Of a stretch of 64,000 bases of DNA, positions 25,643 to 37,249 are shown one piece after another. Source of the DNA: Adenophora triphylla var. japonica (lineage: Eukaryota > Streptophyta > Magnoliopsida > Asterales > Campanulaceae); contig JAFEMH010000739.1 in the NCBI GenBank assembly GCA_022495995.1, positions 62,001 through 126,000 on the forward strand, read 5' to 3'. Every line of letters starts with the position of its first letter. Position 1 is the first letter of the stretch. The notes under the pieces are model-generated. The model saw nothing but the letters and a program-made list of their open reading frames with translations, was not told the DNA's origin and did not search any database. Both the position numbers and the translations under genes were made by a program.

Positions 25643-26832
25643 GATTTTTTTTTCAAATAATTCCCTTTTGAATCCATATATACCAGAATGACACTAGAAA
25701 AAATTTATGTACCAAAATGACCACTTTGAGAGAAATCGACATTGGTAGTGCCGTTTTTGGTTTGAAGTCGGCATTGCCAATGCCGACTTTAGCCATTTTT
25801 GAAACCCAATTTAAAAAAAAAAAAAAAAAAAAAAAACCCTAAAGTCGCATTGCCAATGCCGACTTTAGGCTTTTTTTTTTTTTTTCAAATTGGGTTTCTC
25901 ACATTTATATTTAAAACATGTGCACTGTTAATTACAAATCGAGCTGTAGATCTTGGTATTTGAGTTGCATCAAACTAAGGAGCTAAATTAACTCCTTTCG
26001 TCCCAAAATATTTACTTGTAGTTGAAGGAGCTCAAATTTATTCCAAAATACTTGTTATTTTGCATTTTTGCTATTATCTATACATTTTATTTATTATTTA
26101 CCAAATATACCATTATTTATGTTTAGGAAAACGCAAAAAAAAAAAATAATAAAAAAAAAATCATTCAACCTTCTTCAGTTTTCTTAAATTTCATCATCAA
26201 ATTCATATTTTTTTTATTCAACACATCTAACTCTTTATTTATTGCATCCATAATAGACCCGATACAAAATAAATACACCCTCATCAGGTCCAAAATAGAT
26301 ACTTGTTTTGAAGATTAGATGTAGTTTTTAAGAAAAAGAAGTAATGAGCATGTATGAGCATCCATGTGAAGTAATTTGGAACTTTCAATTGGCTATTAAG
26401 GGATGAAACGGACATCAATAAAATCATTTATTACACTAGTTTAAGGTGGAATAGTTTTAGGAGGCCAAGGAAGTTATAGGGGCAACCAGCTGAAGTAAAT
26501 ACGGAGTGCAAGGTCAATGCTGATATCCCTTGGTTTCTTAACAATTGTGCAAATGCTCCAAAAGACATCAATTTTTTAAATATAAATGTGAAAAACCCAA
26601 TTTGAAAAAAAAAAAAAAAAAAAAAGCCTAAAGTCGGCATTGGCAATGCCGACTTTAGTTTAAATTGGGTTTCAAAAATGGCCTAAAGTCGGCATTGGCA
26701 ATGCCGACTTCAAACCAAAAACGGCACTACCAATGCCGATTTCTCTCAAAGTGGTCATTTTGGTACATAAATTTTTCCTAGTGTCATTCCGATATATATG
26801 AATTCAAAAGGGAATTATTTGGAAAAAAAATC
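25643..26832. mobile_element. Mutator-like foldback element with palindromic core motif
   Basis: Long inverted arms (over 200 bp each) start GATTTTTTTTTCAAATAATT and end AATTATTTGGAAAAAAAATC. A perfect 10-bp duplication GTTATGCATA flanks it (25633-25642, 26833-26842). A 9-11 bp TSD with long TIRs fits Mutator-like elements. The arms contain repeated GTCGGCATTGCCAATGCCGAC palindromic units (21 bases, given here in parts: GTCGGCATTG and CAATGCCGAC). No transposase is encoded. Confidence 0.85.
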
Positions 26833-26861
26833 GTTATGCATACTATTACTACATTATTATA

Positions 26862-27054
26862 CTCCCGTACCATCCCACGTGAATGAAAAATTTTAGTCAA
26901 ATTGATGTAACTTTGATCAATAATTTAAATAAAAAATAGTGATCCTAATAATTTTTTTTTTATTATAACACAATTAATAATATTTTCAATAATGATTTTT
27001 AAATTATTAGTTAAAATTATTGCAATTTGACTAAAAGTCTCGTGATGGAGGGAG
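26862..27054. mobile_element. Stowaway-like MITE
   Basis: CTCCCGTACCATCCCACGTG at the left and CGTGATGGAGGGAG at the right, flanked by TA. The arms (TTTTAGTCAAATTG against CAATTTGACTAAAA) are complementary. It sits 20 bp from the foldback element. Confidence 0.75.
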
Positions 27055-28823
27055 TATGTATTGAAATAGAAACCGCCAATCTACAGTCGTAGGATCAAAC
27101 AAATTGAAAAGAAATTCAACGATTGAAAATAAAAAAAGTTAAAACTGATGATGGAGGTGAGAATCAATCCTAACCACTCTTTATCTTTTTTGAAACACAA
27201 TCCTAGCCCCTCATTGTGTGGCGGTTATTCTTGACCTCTATTATATTATAGATTTCTCAATTGATTTTACAGTTGTATAATTTCAAAATTATATGATTAA
27301 ACAGTTGTGTAATTTCGAATTAAACTCATTAAATAAATTAGTAACTTGACTTCTTATGGAGACCTATTTCACTTTCACACTAATTTAATTTCTCTCCGAA
27401 AAAAGTGGTTCAAATTTGGTAACACTATTGATTATATTTTTAGAGTAAAAATCTAGAACCAATAAATTATAGAATGGGTAATGGCATTTTCGGTCAATTT
27501 AACACGAAATTAGAAGACGACATCAACATCGTTGCTAAACCAACAAATCCTTCCTACCCAGTTTGACTCCCAAGATGCGAATAATTATCTACATTCGGGT
27601 TCACCAAACAATGATCAACAATGATTAGGAGTTAATTATCTACCTCCGGGTTCATGTCATGCCATTTCTCTCTCCTCAATTTCAGCTCCCGCCTAGTCCC
27701 CGCCTAGGCACTAGGCCCAACCATATTTTCTCTTTCCTACTCATTTATATTACATTTATTACTACCATATATAATTATTAATTATTGTACTATATAAGCG
27801 ATTAATTATAAATTTTATTATAATTAATTATTTTATTACTATATTCCATCATATTTATTTTTTTATACTCATTTATTTTATAGTTATTGTAACTATACAT
27901 ACAAATTCATTATTGTTAATTATTGGATTATAAAATTGATAAATTATATATTTCAAAATAATTTCAAAAAATATTTTTCATTATTAATAAATAAATTTAT
28001 TAATATATTTATTAAAAAATATTTTTCATTATTAATAAATTATTTTCTGAAAGGCTCACTTTGTCTTCTTTCTTCACGCCATTTATGTCGTAGTGCAGAC
28101 AGATTTGTCCCAAAGTCGTTCACGCCTCTAGCAAGGGTCATGACTGAGGGAGGTCATTTCGCCACCTCAGTGCCAACTCAGCCATGATGTGAGATTTTGT
28201 CATGGATGCATATGCTCTTACCGTAACTTGTATGTTACTTTTTCCCCTACGATCGTTAGCCATTGACCTAAATCAAGATGTGTAGGTGGTAAATTATCCT
28301 TTTCTTTCATTGAATAGCTTGCTTTGTTTAGAAATGCTTACAATATGGTACTACATAAGTTCAGAGAAAAATTATACTCTGCAATTATCTTGACTATTAT
28401 GTCACATCCGAAAGATATCTATAGTATAAATCACAATCCCTCCGTGAACGGTACCAAATGCCAAAATTTTCATTTTGCCCTCACTAAGTTGTCCATTTTC
28501 CATTTTGCCCTTTAAATTTTTATTTTTTTTTAAATTAAAAAAAATTGAAATAATTGTGAACTTCAGAAATTTAAATCAGAATATATGTTGATGCTACGAA
28601 TTTGATTCGTCTTAACGATACGAACACAACAGTGCTTTTAATTTTTTTTTTTAACTTCTGAATTTTAAGATATTTTATTTTAAAATTTTGAGAAAAAAAA
28701 ATGAGGGAAAAAAGAGAATGTGACCGCGGTACACGTGTGTGTATCTATAAAGAGAAGATCGGGCGGGTATTTCCGAAAATATGTGTCCTTTTTGTTAGGA
28801 AGAGAGACTATTTGCCCCTAAAA
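27055..28823. other. A+T-rich gene-poor stretch
   Basis: 27250-27320 has CACAGTTGT-like repeats related to those of the 13-15 kb duplication. 27900-28040 contains two copies of AAATATTTTTCATTATTAAT. I see no gene. The short plus-strand frame at 27936 has no recognisable domain. Confidence 0.45.
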
Positions 28824-29215
28824 TCTATCTATATTTAATAAGAGGATCGTCCCAAATCCCGCCCAAATCAGGGGCAATTTAGTAATTTCATGCGGTGGCA
28901 ATTTTGCAATTACCAGGGCGGAGAGACACGTGTTACGCTTGGATTAGGCGCGTGCGCTACACGAGCCCAAAAGGTGCGTGAACCCTGAAACTTTTTTTTT
29001 TTTTTTAAATTATGCGACAGGTGTCGCACTCTGATTGGATGGTTTATTTTAAGATTTTTATTTTCCACCCCCTTTTTTCGACCTCAATTATTTTATAAAA
29101 AAAAAATTTTTTTAAAAAAAATTTTTACACCAAAATTCATAATTTTTTTTTCCTCTTTAATTAGAGACTAATTTCATTTAATTTGGACACAAAAAAAAAC
29201 ACTCTTTTTTAAATA

Positions 29216-29513
29216 CTCCCTCCGTCCCTGTCGAAGTGTCCGAAAAGAACAATTGCACGAGAATTAAGGAAAGTGATGTAAGAAAGAGAAAAAGGTTAAA
29301 TGTTGTGAGTATGAAAAATTAAATAGGAGAGAGAATGAGTGGGAGAAATAGTTAGGAGAGAGAATATTGTGAGTGTAAAAGTAAAGTAGGAGAGAGAATG
29401 AGTGGGATAGGAAGAGTATAAAAATAATAAAAACTTTCCTTTTTAGGAATGAGACATTTTAAATGGGACGCCCAAAAAAGAAACTTGGGACACTTCGGCC
29501 GGGACGGAGGAAG
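29216..29513. mobile_element. Stowaway MITE
   Basis: CTCCCTCCGTCCCTGTCGAA and TTCGGCCGGGACGGAGGAAG flanked by TA. It contains GGAGAGAGAATGAGTGGG twice. Confidence 0.85.
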
Positions 29514-29659
29514 TATAAATTTCTTAATTATCCTTTCTTTATTATTCTTTTTAATTTTTTAATATCTTTTTTTTTAAAATTAATTAAGTGTGAAGTATAT
29601 TTTTTTATTATAAATGATGATAATAATAATCATAATTTTACTTTTTAAATATAAATTAT

Positions 29660-30515
29660 TGTTTGTAATGTTAGTTCCTTCGTTTCAAAATTTGAAATTA
29701 TTTTTTTAAATATATTAAGTAATATTGTATAAAATATTCCTTTGGACGAATATATTAATTTATTTTTTTTACCCGAAATATATTTCCAAACAAATGAACA
29801 TTGCTTCTTTCGTCTCAATAAACATTTTAAAAAATAATACTACTTTATTCGTCTAAAAAATTAATGTAATATTTTGAGACGAAGACACTAACATTAATTG
29901 CAGAGGCGAATGAAGTAGTATTATTTTTTTTTAATATTTATTGGGATGAAGGAAATAATGCTCATTTTTTTTGGAAAAAAAATGTAGTATTATTTTTGGG
30001 TTAATCATTTCGAATCGAAAGTAATATTCATTATTGAAATATTGTAATATTAGTGCCTTCGTTTCAAAATATTACATTATTTTTTTAAACAACTTAAGTA
30101 ATATTTTATAAAATATTCATTGGGATGAAGATGGTATTTTATTTTTTTAGCCGAAGTAGTATTATTTTGTAAAAATTATTCTTTATAATGTTTGTGTCTT
30201 CGTTTGTCAAAAAATAATTATTATTTTTTGAGACAAGTAAATTCCTTGAGGCAAAGGAAGCAAATTTCTTTTGATATAGAAAGTAGTATTAATTATGGGA
30301 CGAACGTAATATTCATTTTTGAATTGAAGTCATTTTTTTCCCTTACAAAATAGAATTTTTTTATATGTCCAAGAAAAATTAACATTGCCTTCTTTGGCTC
30401 AATGAACATTTTAAAAAATAATACTACGTCATTCGCCTAAAAAATTAATGTCATCTTTTGAGACGAATGCACTAACATTACAAACATTAATTGCAGAGGC
30501 GAATGAAGTAGTATT
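29660..30515. repeat. A+T-rich diverged direct repeats
   Basis: Units with TAATATTAGTGCCTTCGTTTC, ATTTTTTTAAAC and AATATTTTATAAAATATTC recur at about 29665 and 30047, and again beyond the solo LTR at about 33388. The LTR therefore inserted into a pre-existing tandem repeat. Confidence 0.65.
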
Positions 30516-33269
30516 TGTAACGACCCCAACCCTAGGCATCAATTTTTAATATTATATTAAATGCTTTTAATATTTATATTTATTTTATGTGTTCAATTAT
30601 GTCTTTAAATTCTTAATTTAAGATAACTTGGGTGAGAAATAAATTTAGAATCTTTTATGAATTTATTAGACATTAATTAAGGACCTTGAAGAAATAATAA
30701 AAATGGAAATAAGATAAATAGTGCAAGGAGGTTAATTGAGTAGGATGAATTATTTGGGTAAAGGTTAATTTAATTGTTGGAAGCCTTTGGTAGAGGGGGG
30801 CCAATTCCCTCCTCATTCCAATTTCCCCCAAGTGTCCCCTCTCCTCTCCCCCATACTCCCTCCATCCGGCCCCCCCCCTCAATCATTCTCCTCACTTCTT
30901 CCCTACTCCCTCTTACCTCCTCCCTCACTCTTCTTCATCTTTCTTTCTTATCATTCTCCATGGGAGAACCCTAGTGGAAGCTCTCAACCCAAGCTTTGAA
31001 GCCAAGCTATTCTTCCACCATTTTCAAGTCCAAGGGTAGTTTTGAAGATGGATCATCTAGGAGAGTCCATCAAGTGAGAAAGATCAACCTTCCATATTGA
31101 AACCCTAAGGTGAGTTATTATGACTTCCCTTCAAATAAATGTTCATGGAATATTTGATATTATTGATGTTATTATAAATGTTGTTTGAAATGTTAGGACA
31201 CATTCTTGGAGTTGAGGAATTAGATAATGTTATGGGATGTTGTTGTTGTTCATGAGAAGTGCTTAAGAGTACAAGAAAAATGGGTTAATGTTATAGAAAA
31301 ATGTTATTGTACATGGAAGTGTTAAAGAGTATAAGAAAATGGGTGGAGATTAGATTAGAAAGAATTAACTTGAGATGTAGTAATAAATTGGGTGGAAAAT
31401 CAAGTTGTAAATGACTTAGGTTTATGTTATCTTGGGGTTTAAATGATTTAATATGAAAAGTAGGAAGTTTAGTAAGCCTTTCTAAGTTCACAAAATAAAG
31501 GAAATTTAATTTGGAATAATTTGATTTAGGTTGCTGAAGGAATTTTAGTACATTGCAGTGCGGGTTCAGGGCACGAGTCGTGCCCTGTGGCACGAGTCGT
31601 GCCTTGGATGGGGACGAGTCGTGACAAGGATTAAAGGGAAGTCGTGCCTAGTGGGGACGCCTGATTCTGGGGAAGGCCAAAGGGGCACGAGTCGTGCCCT
31701 GGGGCACGAGTCGTGCCCTGGCCTGGTGACATTGGGTCAACTTTGGAGCTGTTTAAACCTAATCGAACTAGAACCAAAATGAAATCTCTTTAACCTAGAT
31801 TAAAGTAGAATACTTTGGTTACACAATGACATCTTAAGTGATCAAAATGGAATTGTGGAAGTAGTTTAAATATTGCCCCGAAAATGGTTGATAGGTTTGA
31901 TTTGTGACTTCACCAAAATAGTCCCAATTTGGGAAATAGAACTTGAACTTTAATTAATGTTATTCGAGGTTGTATAATGACTATGTAAGAGTGGTTTATG
32001 ATATATAGGAGCCTCACTCCTTATCTTTAGTGAATAGTTGCAATGGTATAGAAGCCATAGGTTTCACTATTGAACTAATTGGTAATGGGTATGTATCACC
32101 TTGTGGCATTGTTATTCCAAGTTGTGGAATTATTGATTATATGGTTACCTTAATATCCTAAGTATGGATTATTTGGCAAGTTGTTGTGTTGTATCCGGTG
32201 TGGATTAATTGGTACATGATTGTATTGTATCCGGTGTGGATTATGTGGTTATATTGTTACCTTAATTGAGTTCATATGCATTGATGATATTATGCATTGT
32301 GTATTACATGAATTGTTGTACTATGGTTCTGTTTAGCATGAGTATACATTACCATGTTATTATATTGTTATCCCGTCTTGTGGATTATCTCAAGTATCTA
32401 CTATGTGCTTGAGCGTGTTTATGTTCGGGTGGGTATGATGGATTTCAATCAATTATTGATTTGTTCAATAAGTAATTGAAGGTTCGTCATACCGGTGACC
32501 CTTCCCCACTGTGGCCACGGAGCTGGGGCCGTGCTAACGACTGTATTGACCCAAAAAGCTTTACAGACCTGTTGCGATCGTTGTAAGGAGGGACGATATT
32601 ATTGTTGGATACTCTAATATAGGTATCCTTTCTTATATGGATCTCTGGGGTATGAGTCCTATAAGAGGTGAATGTGCTGGAGGCAATTCACCAAAGAGTG
32701 GAGTTTTACTCCCACGTTGTACGACTTATTGTTCAGACGGGAAAGGTAAAATGAGGTAACGAAAGGTGTTTACCGCTTTCATAATGTGATATGTGCTACC
32801 ATGCTATGTGTTGCACTTTGTTTGGCATCTTGCTGCATATCATAATAGCTCATTGAGATTTATTCTCACCCCTCTCCCTTTACTGTTTTAGATTCCGAGA
32901 CAGGTGACCCGAACCCGTGAGGCCGGGGATTTCATTGTGGACTTTTGCTTTTGGGGCTTGACAAGTTAAGTATAGGAGTCGGTTGTTAGGAGTATTTATT
33001 AAGTATTCTTCTTTTGTAATTTGTATGGAAAACTCTTTTGTTAAACAAGGTTAATTAAGGTTTCCAATGTAATTGGTTAGATTTCGGTTTATTAATGTTG
33101 TAGTTGGATTTCCTTTAAGTAGGGATATTATCAATTGATTTTTATTTGGAAGTTTGAAAAGTGGTTTTCTTTTAAAGGCAAATAAATGTTTAAAAATTTA
33201 GATGGATTTTCTTAGTTTGAGCTCCCTTAGCTCGGGACACGTGTTAGGTCTCGGGTTGGGGTGCTCACA
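30516..33269. mobile_element. Solo LTR, 2.75 kb, probably Ty3/Gypsy
   Basis: It starts TGTAACGACCCCAACC and ends GGTTGGGGTGCTCACA, TG...CA with complementary ends. A 5-bp duplication GTATT lies on both sides (30511-30515, 33270-33274). No internal coding region or second LTR is present, so it is a solo LTR from recombination. Long LTRs opening TGTAAC are typical of some Gypsy families, but the family is inferred. It contains a cluster of GGCACGAGTCGTGCC near-palindromes at 31570-31722. Confidence 0.85.
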
Positions 33270-33274
33270 GTATT

Positions 33275-34226
33275 AGTTTTTAAAATATTAATTGGGATAA
33301 AGGGAATAATGATCATTTTTTTGGATAAAAAATGTTGTATTATCTTTGGGTAATTCATTTTGAATCGAAAGTAACATTCATTTTTGAAATGTTGTAATTT
33401 TAGTGCATTTGTTTCAAAATATGACATTAATTTTTTAAACAAATTAAGTAATATTTTATAAAATATTCATTGGGACGAAAATAGTTTTTTTTTATCTTTA
33501 GCTGAAGTAGTATTATTTTGTAAAAATTAATTTTTATAATGTTAGTTTCTTCGTCTCAGAAAATAAATATTAATTTTTTGGACAAGTAAATTTCTTGAGG
33601 CAAATGAATCAATTTTTTTTTGTTTTTTGGATATAAAAAGTAGTATTAATTATGGGATGAAAGAAATATTCATTTTTGAATAGAAGGACAATTTTTTTCC
33701 TTAAAAGTACTGTAGAAATAATGAAAAACATTCGATTATGAATTTTCATTTAGTTTTTTTTTTTTACAAAACATTTTATATTACGTTCTTCTCGCTCGGT
33801 TTTTTTGTTTTTTTTAAGAAACAATTCCTATGGATCTCTTTTACAAAATGATGGGTTATTAATAAAGAACTTTAGAATAATGATAAAAAAAATGTGGAAG
33901 CCATTTGATATAACATATTTTAATTTAAAGCGTAGTTGAAGTATATAAGTGAAATTAAAAATCTTATTATTGCCTACAAATATAATTATTAGAAATATTT
34001 ATGTTTTAATTTTTATTTTATCAATATTTGATGGATTATTAATCTTGGTTTCATTTATTTGTGCCTTTTTATATATAATACTTATGAATAATTTTTTCTT
34101 CAAATTTTGTCCTATTTTAAACGTTAAAAAATGGGTTCGGATATTAAAGAGATGAGTAGTTTTATTATAAAGTATAAAAAGTTGAGTACACAGTAATTAG
34201 TGAATAGTTGTTGTGAGTATGACTTA
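33275..34226. other. A+T-rich sequence continuing the interrupted tandem repeat
   Basis: 33275-33720 repeats the units seen left of the solo LTR. Beyond that only A+T-rich DNA is visible, with no coding region supported. TTAATATTTATTTT-type homopolymers dominate. Confidence 0.5.
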
Positions 34227-34464
34227 CTCCCTCCGTCCCAGTGGAGTGTGGATTTTTGGTCAACTTTGATCAACTTTGACCACTAATTTAAATAAATAAT
34301 AATGATCCTAATAAAAATCCAAAAAATGTTATTGTTAATATTATTAAGCGTGATACAATAACAAATTTTGAAATTTTTATTAGGATCATTATTATTTATT
34401 TAAATTAGTGGTCAAAGTTGGTCAAAGTTGACCAAAAATCCACACTCCGCTGGGACGGAGGGAG
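34227..34464. mobile_element. Stowaway MITE, nearly perfect hairpin
   Basis: The arms match closely along most of the 238-bp length: CTCCCTCCGTCCCAGTGGAG against CTCCGCTGGGACGGAGGGAG, then GGTCAACTTTGATCAACTTT against its complement. TA is present on the left and altered on the right. Confidence 0.85.
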
Positions 34465-34964
34465 TTTAATTTTTTCATTGTAATTTTTTTATATTTAAAA
34501 TGGGACACCTTTTATTAAAAAAAAGGAAGTTTAAAATCGGACCAAGGGAGCATTTATTTATTTGATAGTGAAATAATTTATCCTAATGTTAAATTTAATT
34601 ACTAGCAAAATAAAAATTAAGTCTTAATAATGAAAACTAAAATAAATAAAACTAGAAGGAAAAATTATATTTTCCGTCTCAAGTCAACTTTAAAAAATGT
34701 CATTATACAAAAAAAATATTTTCTTAATTTCAAAAATGATTATTACTTTCAATTCAAAATAAATCACCAAAAAATAATACTACTTTTTTTGCCAACAAAT
34801 TGCATTATTATGTGCTTTAACTAGAAGGGAAAATTATAATTTCCGTCTCAAGTAATTAAAATTTTTGAAGTAGAGTAATCAAATTATTTTTTTTTTGGCT
34901 CAATTCTAGGAAAACAGTGTTAGTATGTGCTTCAACTTGATATTGTCCTATTTAAAGAATTATG

Positions 34965-35316
34965 TGTTGAAGTCCCATGTATCCCACATCAACTTGGAGA
35001 ATATAAATGATCCACTATATAAGGTTGGTTAACCTCACCCCTTAACAAGGCCTTTTAAGGGGATGAGGACCCAATTCTAACATGGTATCAGAGCTGGCCC
35101 AAGTTGATGTTGGGCTTAAGTTAACCCGTGTTGGGTGCCCGTGTTGGGTTTGAAGTCCACGTGTAGTGCCAAGTTACCGGCCTACACGTGAGGGGGCGTG
35201 TTGAAGTCCCATGTATCCCACATCAACTTGGAGAATATAAATGATCCACTATATAAGGTTGGTTAACCTCACCCCTTAACAAGGCCTTTTAAGGGGATGA
35301 GGACCCAATTCTAACA
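34965..35316 (+). mobile_element. Intact TRIM retrotransposon
   Basis: Two identical 118-bp LTRs (34965-35082, 35199-35316) begin TGTTGAAGTCCC and end ATTCTAACA. TGGTATCAGAGC, the initiator tRNA-Met primer site, follows the first LTR directly, and a purine tract GAGGGGGCG precedes the second. The 5-bp TSD TTATG flanks it (34960-34964, 35317-35321). It encodes nothing, as terminal-repeat retrotransposons in miniature do. Identical LTRs indicate recent insertion. Confidence 0.95.
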
Positions 35317-36510
35317 TTATGTAAGTAAAAACCGGGTTGATCAAATTTTTTAATCCCTCCTAAACTCTCATTGATCCGCTTCTAATGAAAAGAGTTTGGA
35401 AATGTTTTCTTTTAAATCGGGTGAGATTGGGGTGGATTTGAGATTAGCTCGAACCGTCCCATTTAACCCGAACCCGCATAGTATTCATATTTTTTTATAA
35501 TAAATTTTAAATATTGATAATATTTGTATATTATTATATACTTATTTGTTTATAGTTTATTGTATTTTCTTATTTTTCTATGTCATATTATTAATCTCTA
35601 CATTTATAAGGAAATAAAGGGAACAAATTGCATTTTATAATAGAAATATTAATAATTTTTTCTTCAACTTCTGTCCTATTTTAAACGTTAAAAAATTGGT
35701 TGGGATATTAAAGAGACGAATGGTTTTATTATAAAGTATTAAACGTTGGGTACAAAGTAATTAGTGAATAGTTGTTGTTAGTATGACTTATAAGACCACT
35801 GAATATAAAAGTATTAAAAAATTTTCATTTTCCTTTTTTAAAACTTAAAATGGGACACCTTTTATTATAAAAAAGGAAGTTTAAAATGGGACGAAGGGAG
35901 CATTTATTTATTTGATAGTGAAATAATTTTTCCTAATGTTAAATTTAATTACTTGCGATATAAAAAAATGATTATATAACAATAACATTAAAGAGATATG
36001 TAAAAATCAAACGAAGATGTAGAAGTTGAATACGGTTCAAGAACAAAATAACTTCTCGAAAATAAAAATTGATGATACTTGAAAATTTCATTTCATGTAA
36101 TTTGTTTGTTTGAAGAATCACTAGAGTCAAGATTTGTAATTGCAGTTGAAGGTAAAGATTTGGAGACTTATAAGTTGATTTATTACGCTTTCCCAATCGT
36201 TGTCGAAACTAAGTGATACTGTGGGCAAATTACGCACATATCACGTTCAATACACAATAAATATGTTTTACATAAAAAATATGCGTTCAATTCCATAGCA
36301 TTGAAAAATGGATGTCAAATGTGATTATTATTGAATAGAACGGGAATTTACGTGTAAAACGCGCTTCGTCCAAACTAACTATGCCTTAAATATATATTTA
36401 TTTTAGTGACCTTCAATCTGATATTTGTACAATAATATAGTTTTCAAAAAATTGTTTTACAATGTACACAAACATTTCTACTTCCTATTATATTTGTATG
36501 AATTTTCGTC
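35317..36510. other. A+T-rich sequence, no gene recognised
   Basis: It repeats short phrases found at 34090-34200 and 34500-34610 (for example TAAAGAGAC/TGAGTAGTTTTATTATAAAG and AAAAGGAAGTTTAAAATGGG), so it may be a diverged duplicate of that area. No gene is supported. Confidence 0.45.
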
Positions 36511-36544
36511 TAGCTATCCGTGCATCGCACGGGAGTTACACCAG

Positions 36545-36866
36545 TAATTATAAACTTCAAAATGATAAGAGGGAAAGTGCAAAAAGTGAGAAATTCCTCG
36601 TATGCTAGATCCGGCCGAGCAGGCAGAGGATTTTCCCAACTGAAGGTCCCTTCCCTTCCCAGCAAATTGGCCGCTATACTCTGCTGTGTTTATTGCCCAA
36701 TTCCTAATTCAATTCAAATATAATTTGATTCCGAATCCTTTTAGGAATTAGGATTATCAATCAAATCTTTGATATTCAATTTTGTTATAAATAATACTGG
36801 GATAGAAATTAGAAACAAGGCTTCTTCTTCTTCAGGCTTTTCGGATCTTTGTTCCACTCCGGCAAG
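36545..36866 (+). promoter_or_regulatory. Orphan promoter and non-coding first exon candidate
   Basis: A TATA-like GTTATAAATA near 36783-36792 is followed about 40-80 bases later by a leader rich in CTTCTT. This ends CCGGCAAG|GTATCT, a plausible splice donor at 36866/36867. The downstream sequence is filled with transposons before the DUF295 remnant at 39584. It may be the old 5' end of that gene or of an unrelated lost gene. This is inference. Confidence 0.35.
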
Positions 36867-36980
36867 GTATCTCTTTTCTTTCTCTTTAGCTTTGACAACA
36901 ATGCTGTACTTGTTAGTAAATCTAGTTTTCTTCTTCTTCTTCTTCCATAACTCAAATTATATTATCCTAAATTAAAAATA

Positions 36981-37246
36981 CTCCCTCAGTCTTGTTTGAA
37001 ATTGCACATTATGGGTTCAAGAAAAAGTGTTAGTAGGTAGGTATTGTGAGGATGAACAGTGGGGTAGAAAAGAGAAAGTGGGGTATAGGGATAGGGAATA
37101 TTAAGTATAAAGTTGTTGTGAGTCTGAAAGTGAGTATTATAAGCCTTTCCAAAATAAAAGTGGGTAGTTTCAAATGGAATAACTTTTTGGGTAAAAAGTG
37201 TAGTTTCTAACGGGGTAAAAAGTGTAGTTTCTAACGGGACGGAGAG
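36981..37246. mobile_element. Stowaway-like MITE with an internal duplication at its right end
   Basis: The left end CTCCCTCAGTCTTG follows TA. The right end GGGACGGAGAG is diverged. Just inside it AGTGTAGTTTCTAACGGG occurs twice in tandem. Confidence 0.65.
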
Positions 37247-37249
37247 TTA

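Larger units (their letters stand above)
28824..36544 (+). mobile_element. Candidate Helitron with nested insertions
   Basis: The left end TCTATCTATATTTAATAAGAG follows A and resembles Helitron 5' termini. The right end has a GC hairpin (CCGTGCATCGCACGG) followed by CCAG and T, one base off the usual CTAG. Inside are a solo LTR, a TRIM and two Stowaways. No Rep/helicase was found, so it would be non-autonomous. The two ends could also belong to different elements. Confidence 0.3.

Noticed and set aside
27936..28187. 83-codon plus-strand frame
   Set aside because: The first half is translated A+T-rich repeat. The second half has no recognised homology.
30774..30999. Pro/Ser-rich overlapping frames inside the solo LTR
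   Set aside because: They arise from a pyrimidine-rich tract of the LTR and have no counterpart domain.
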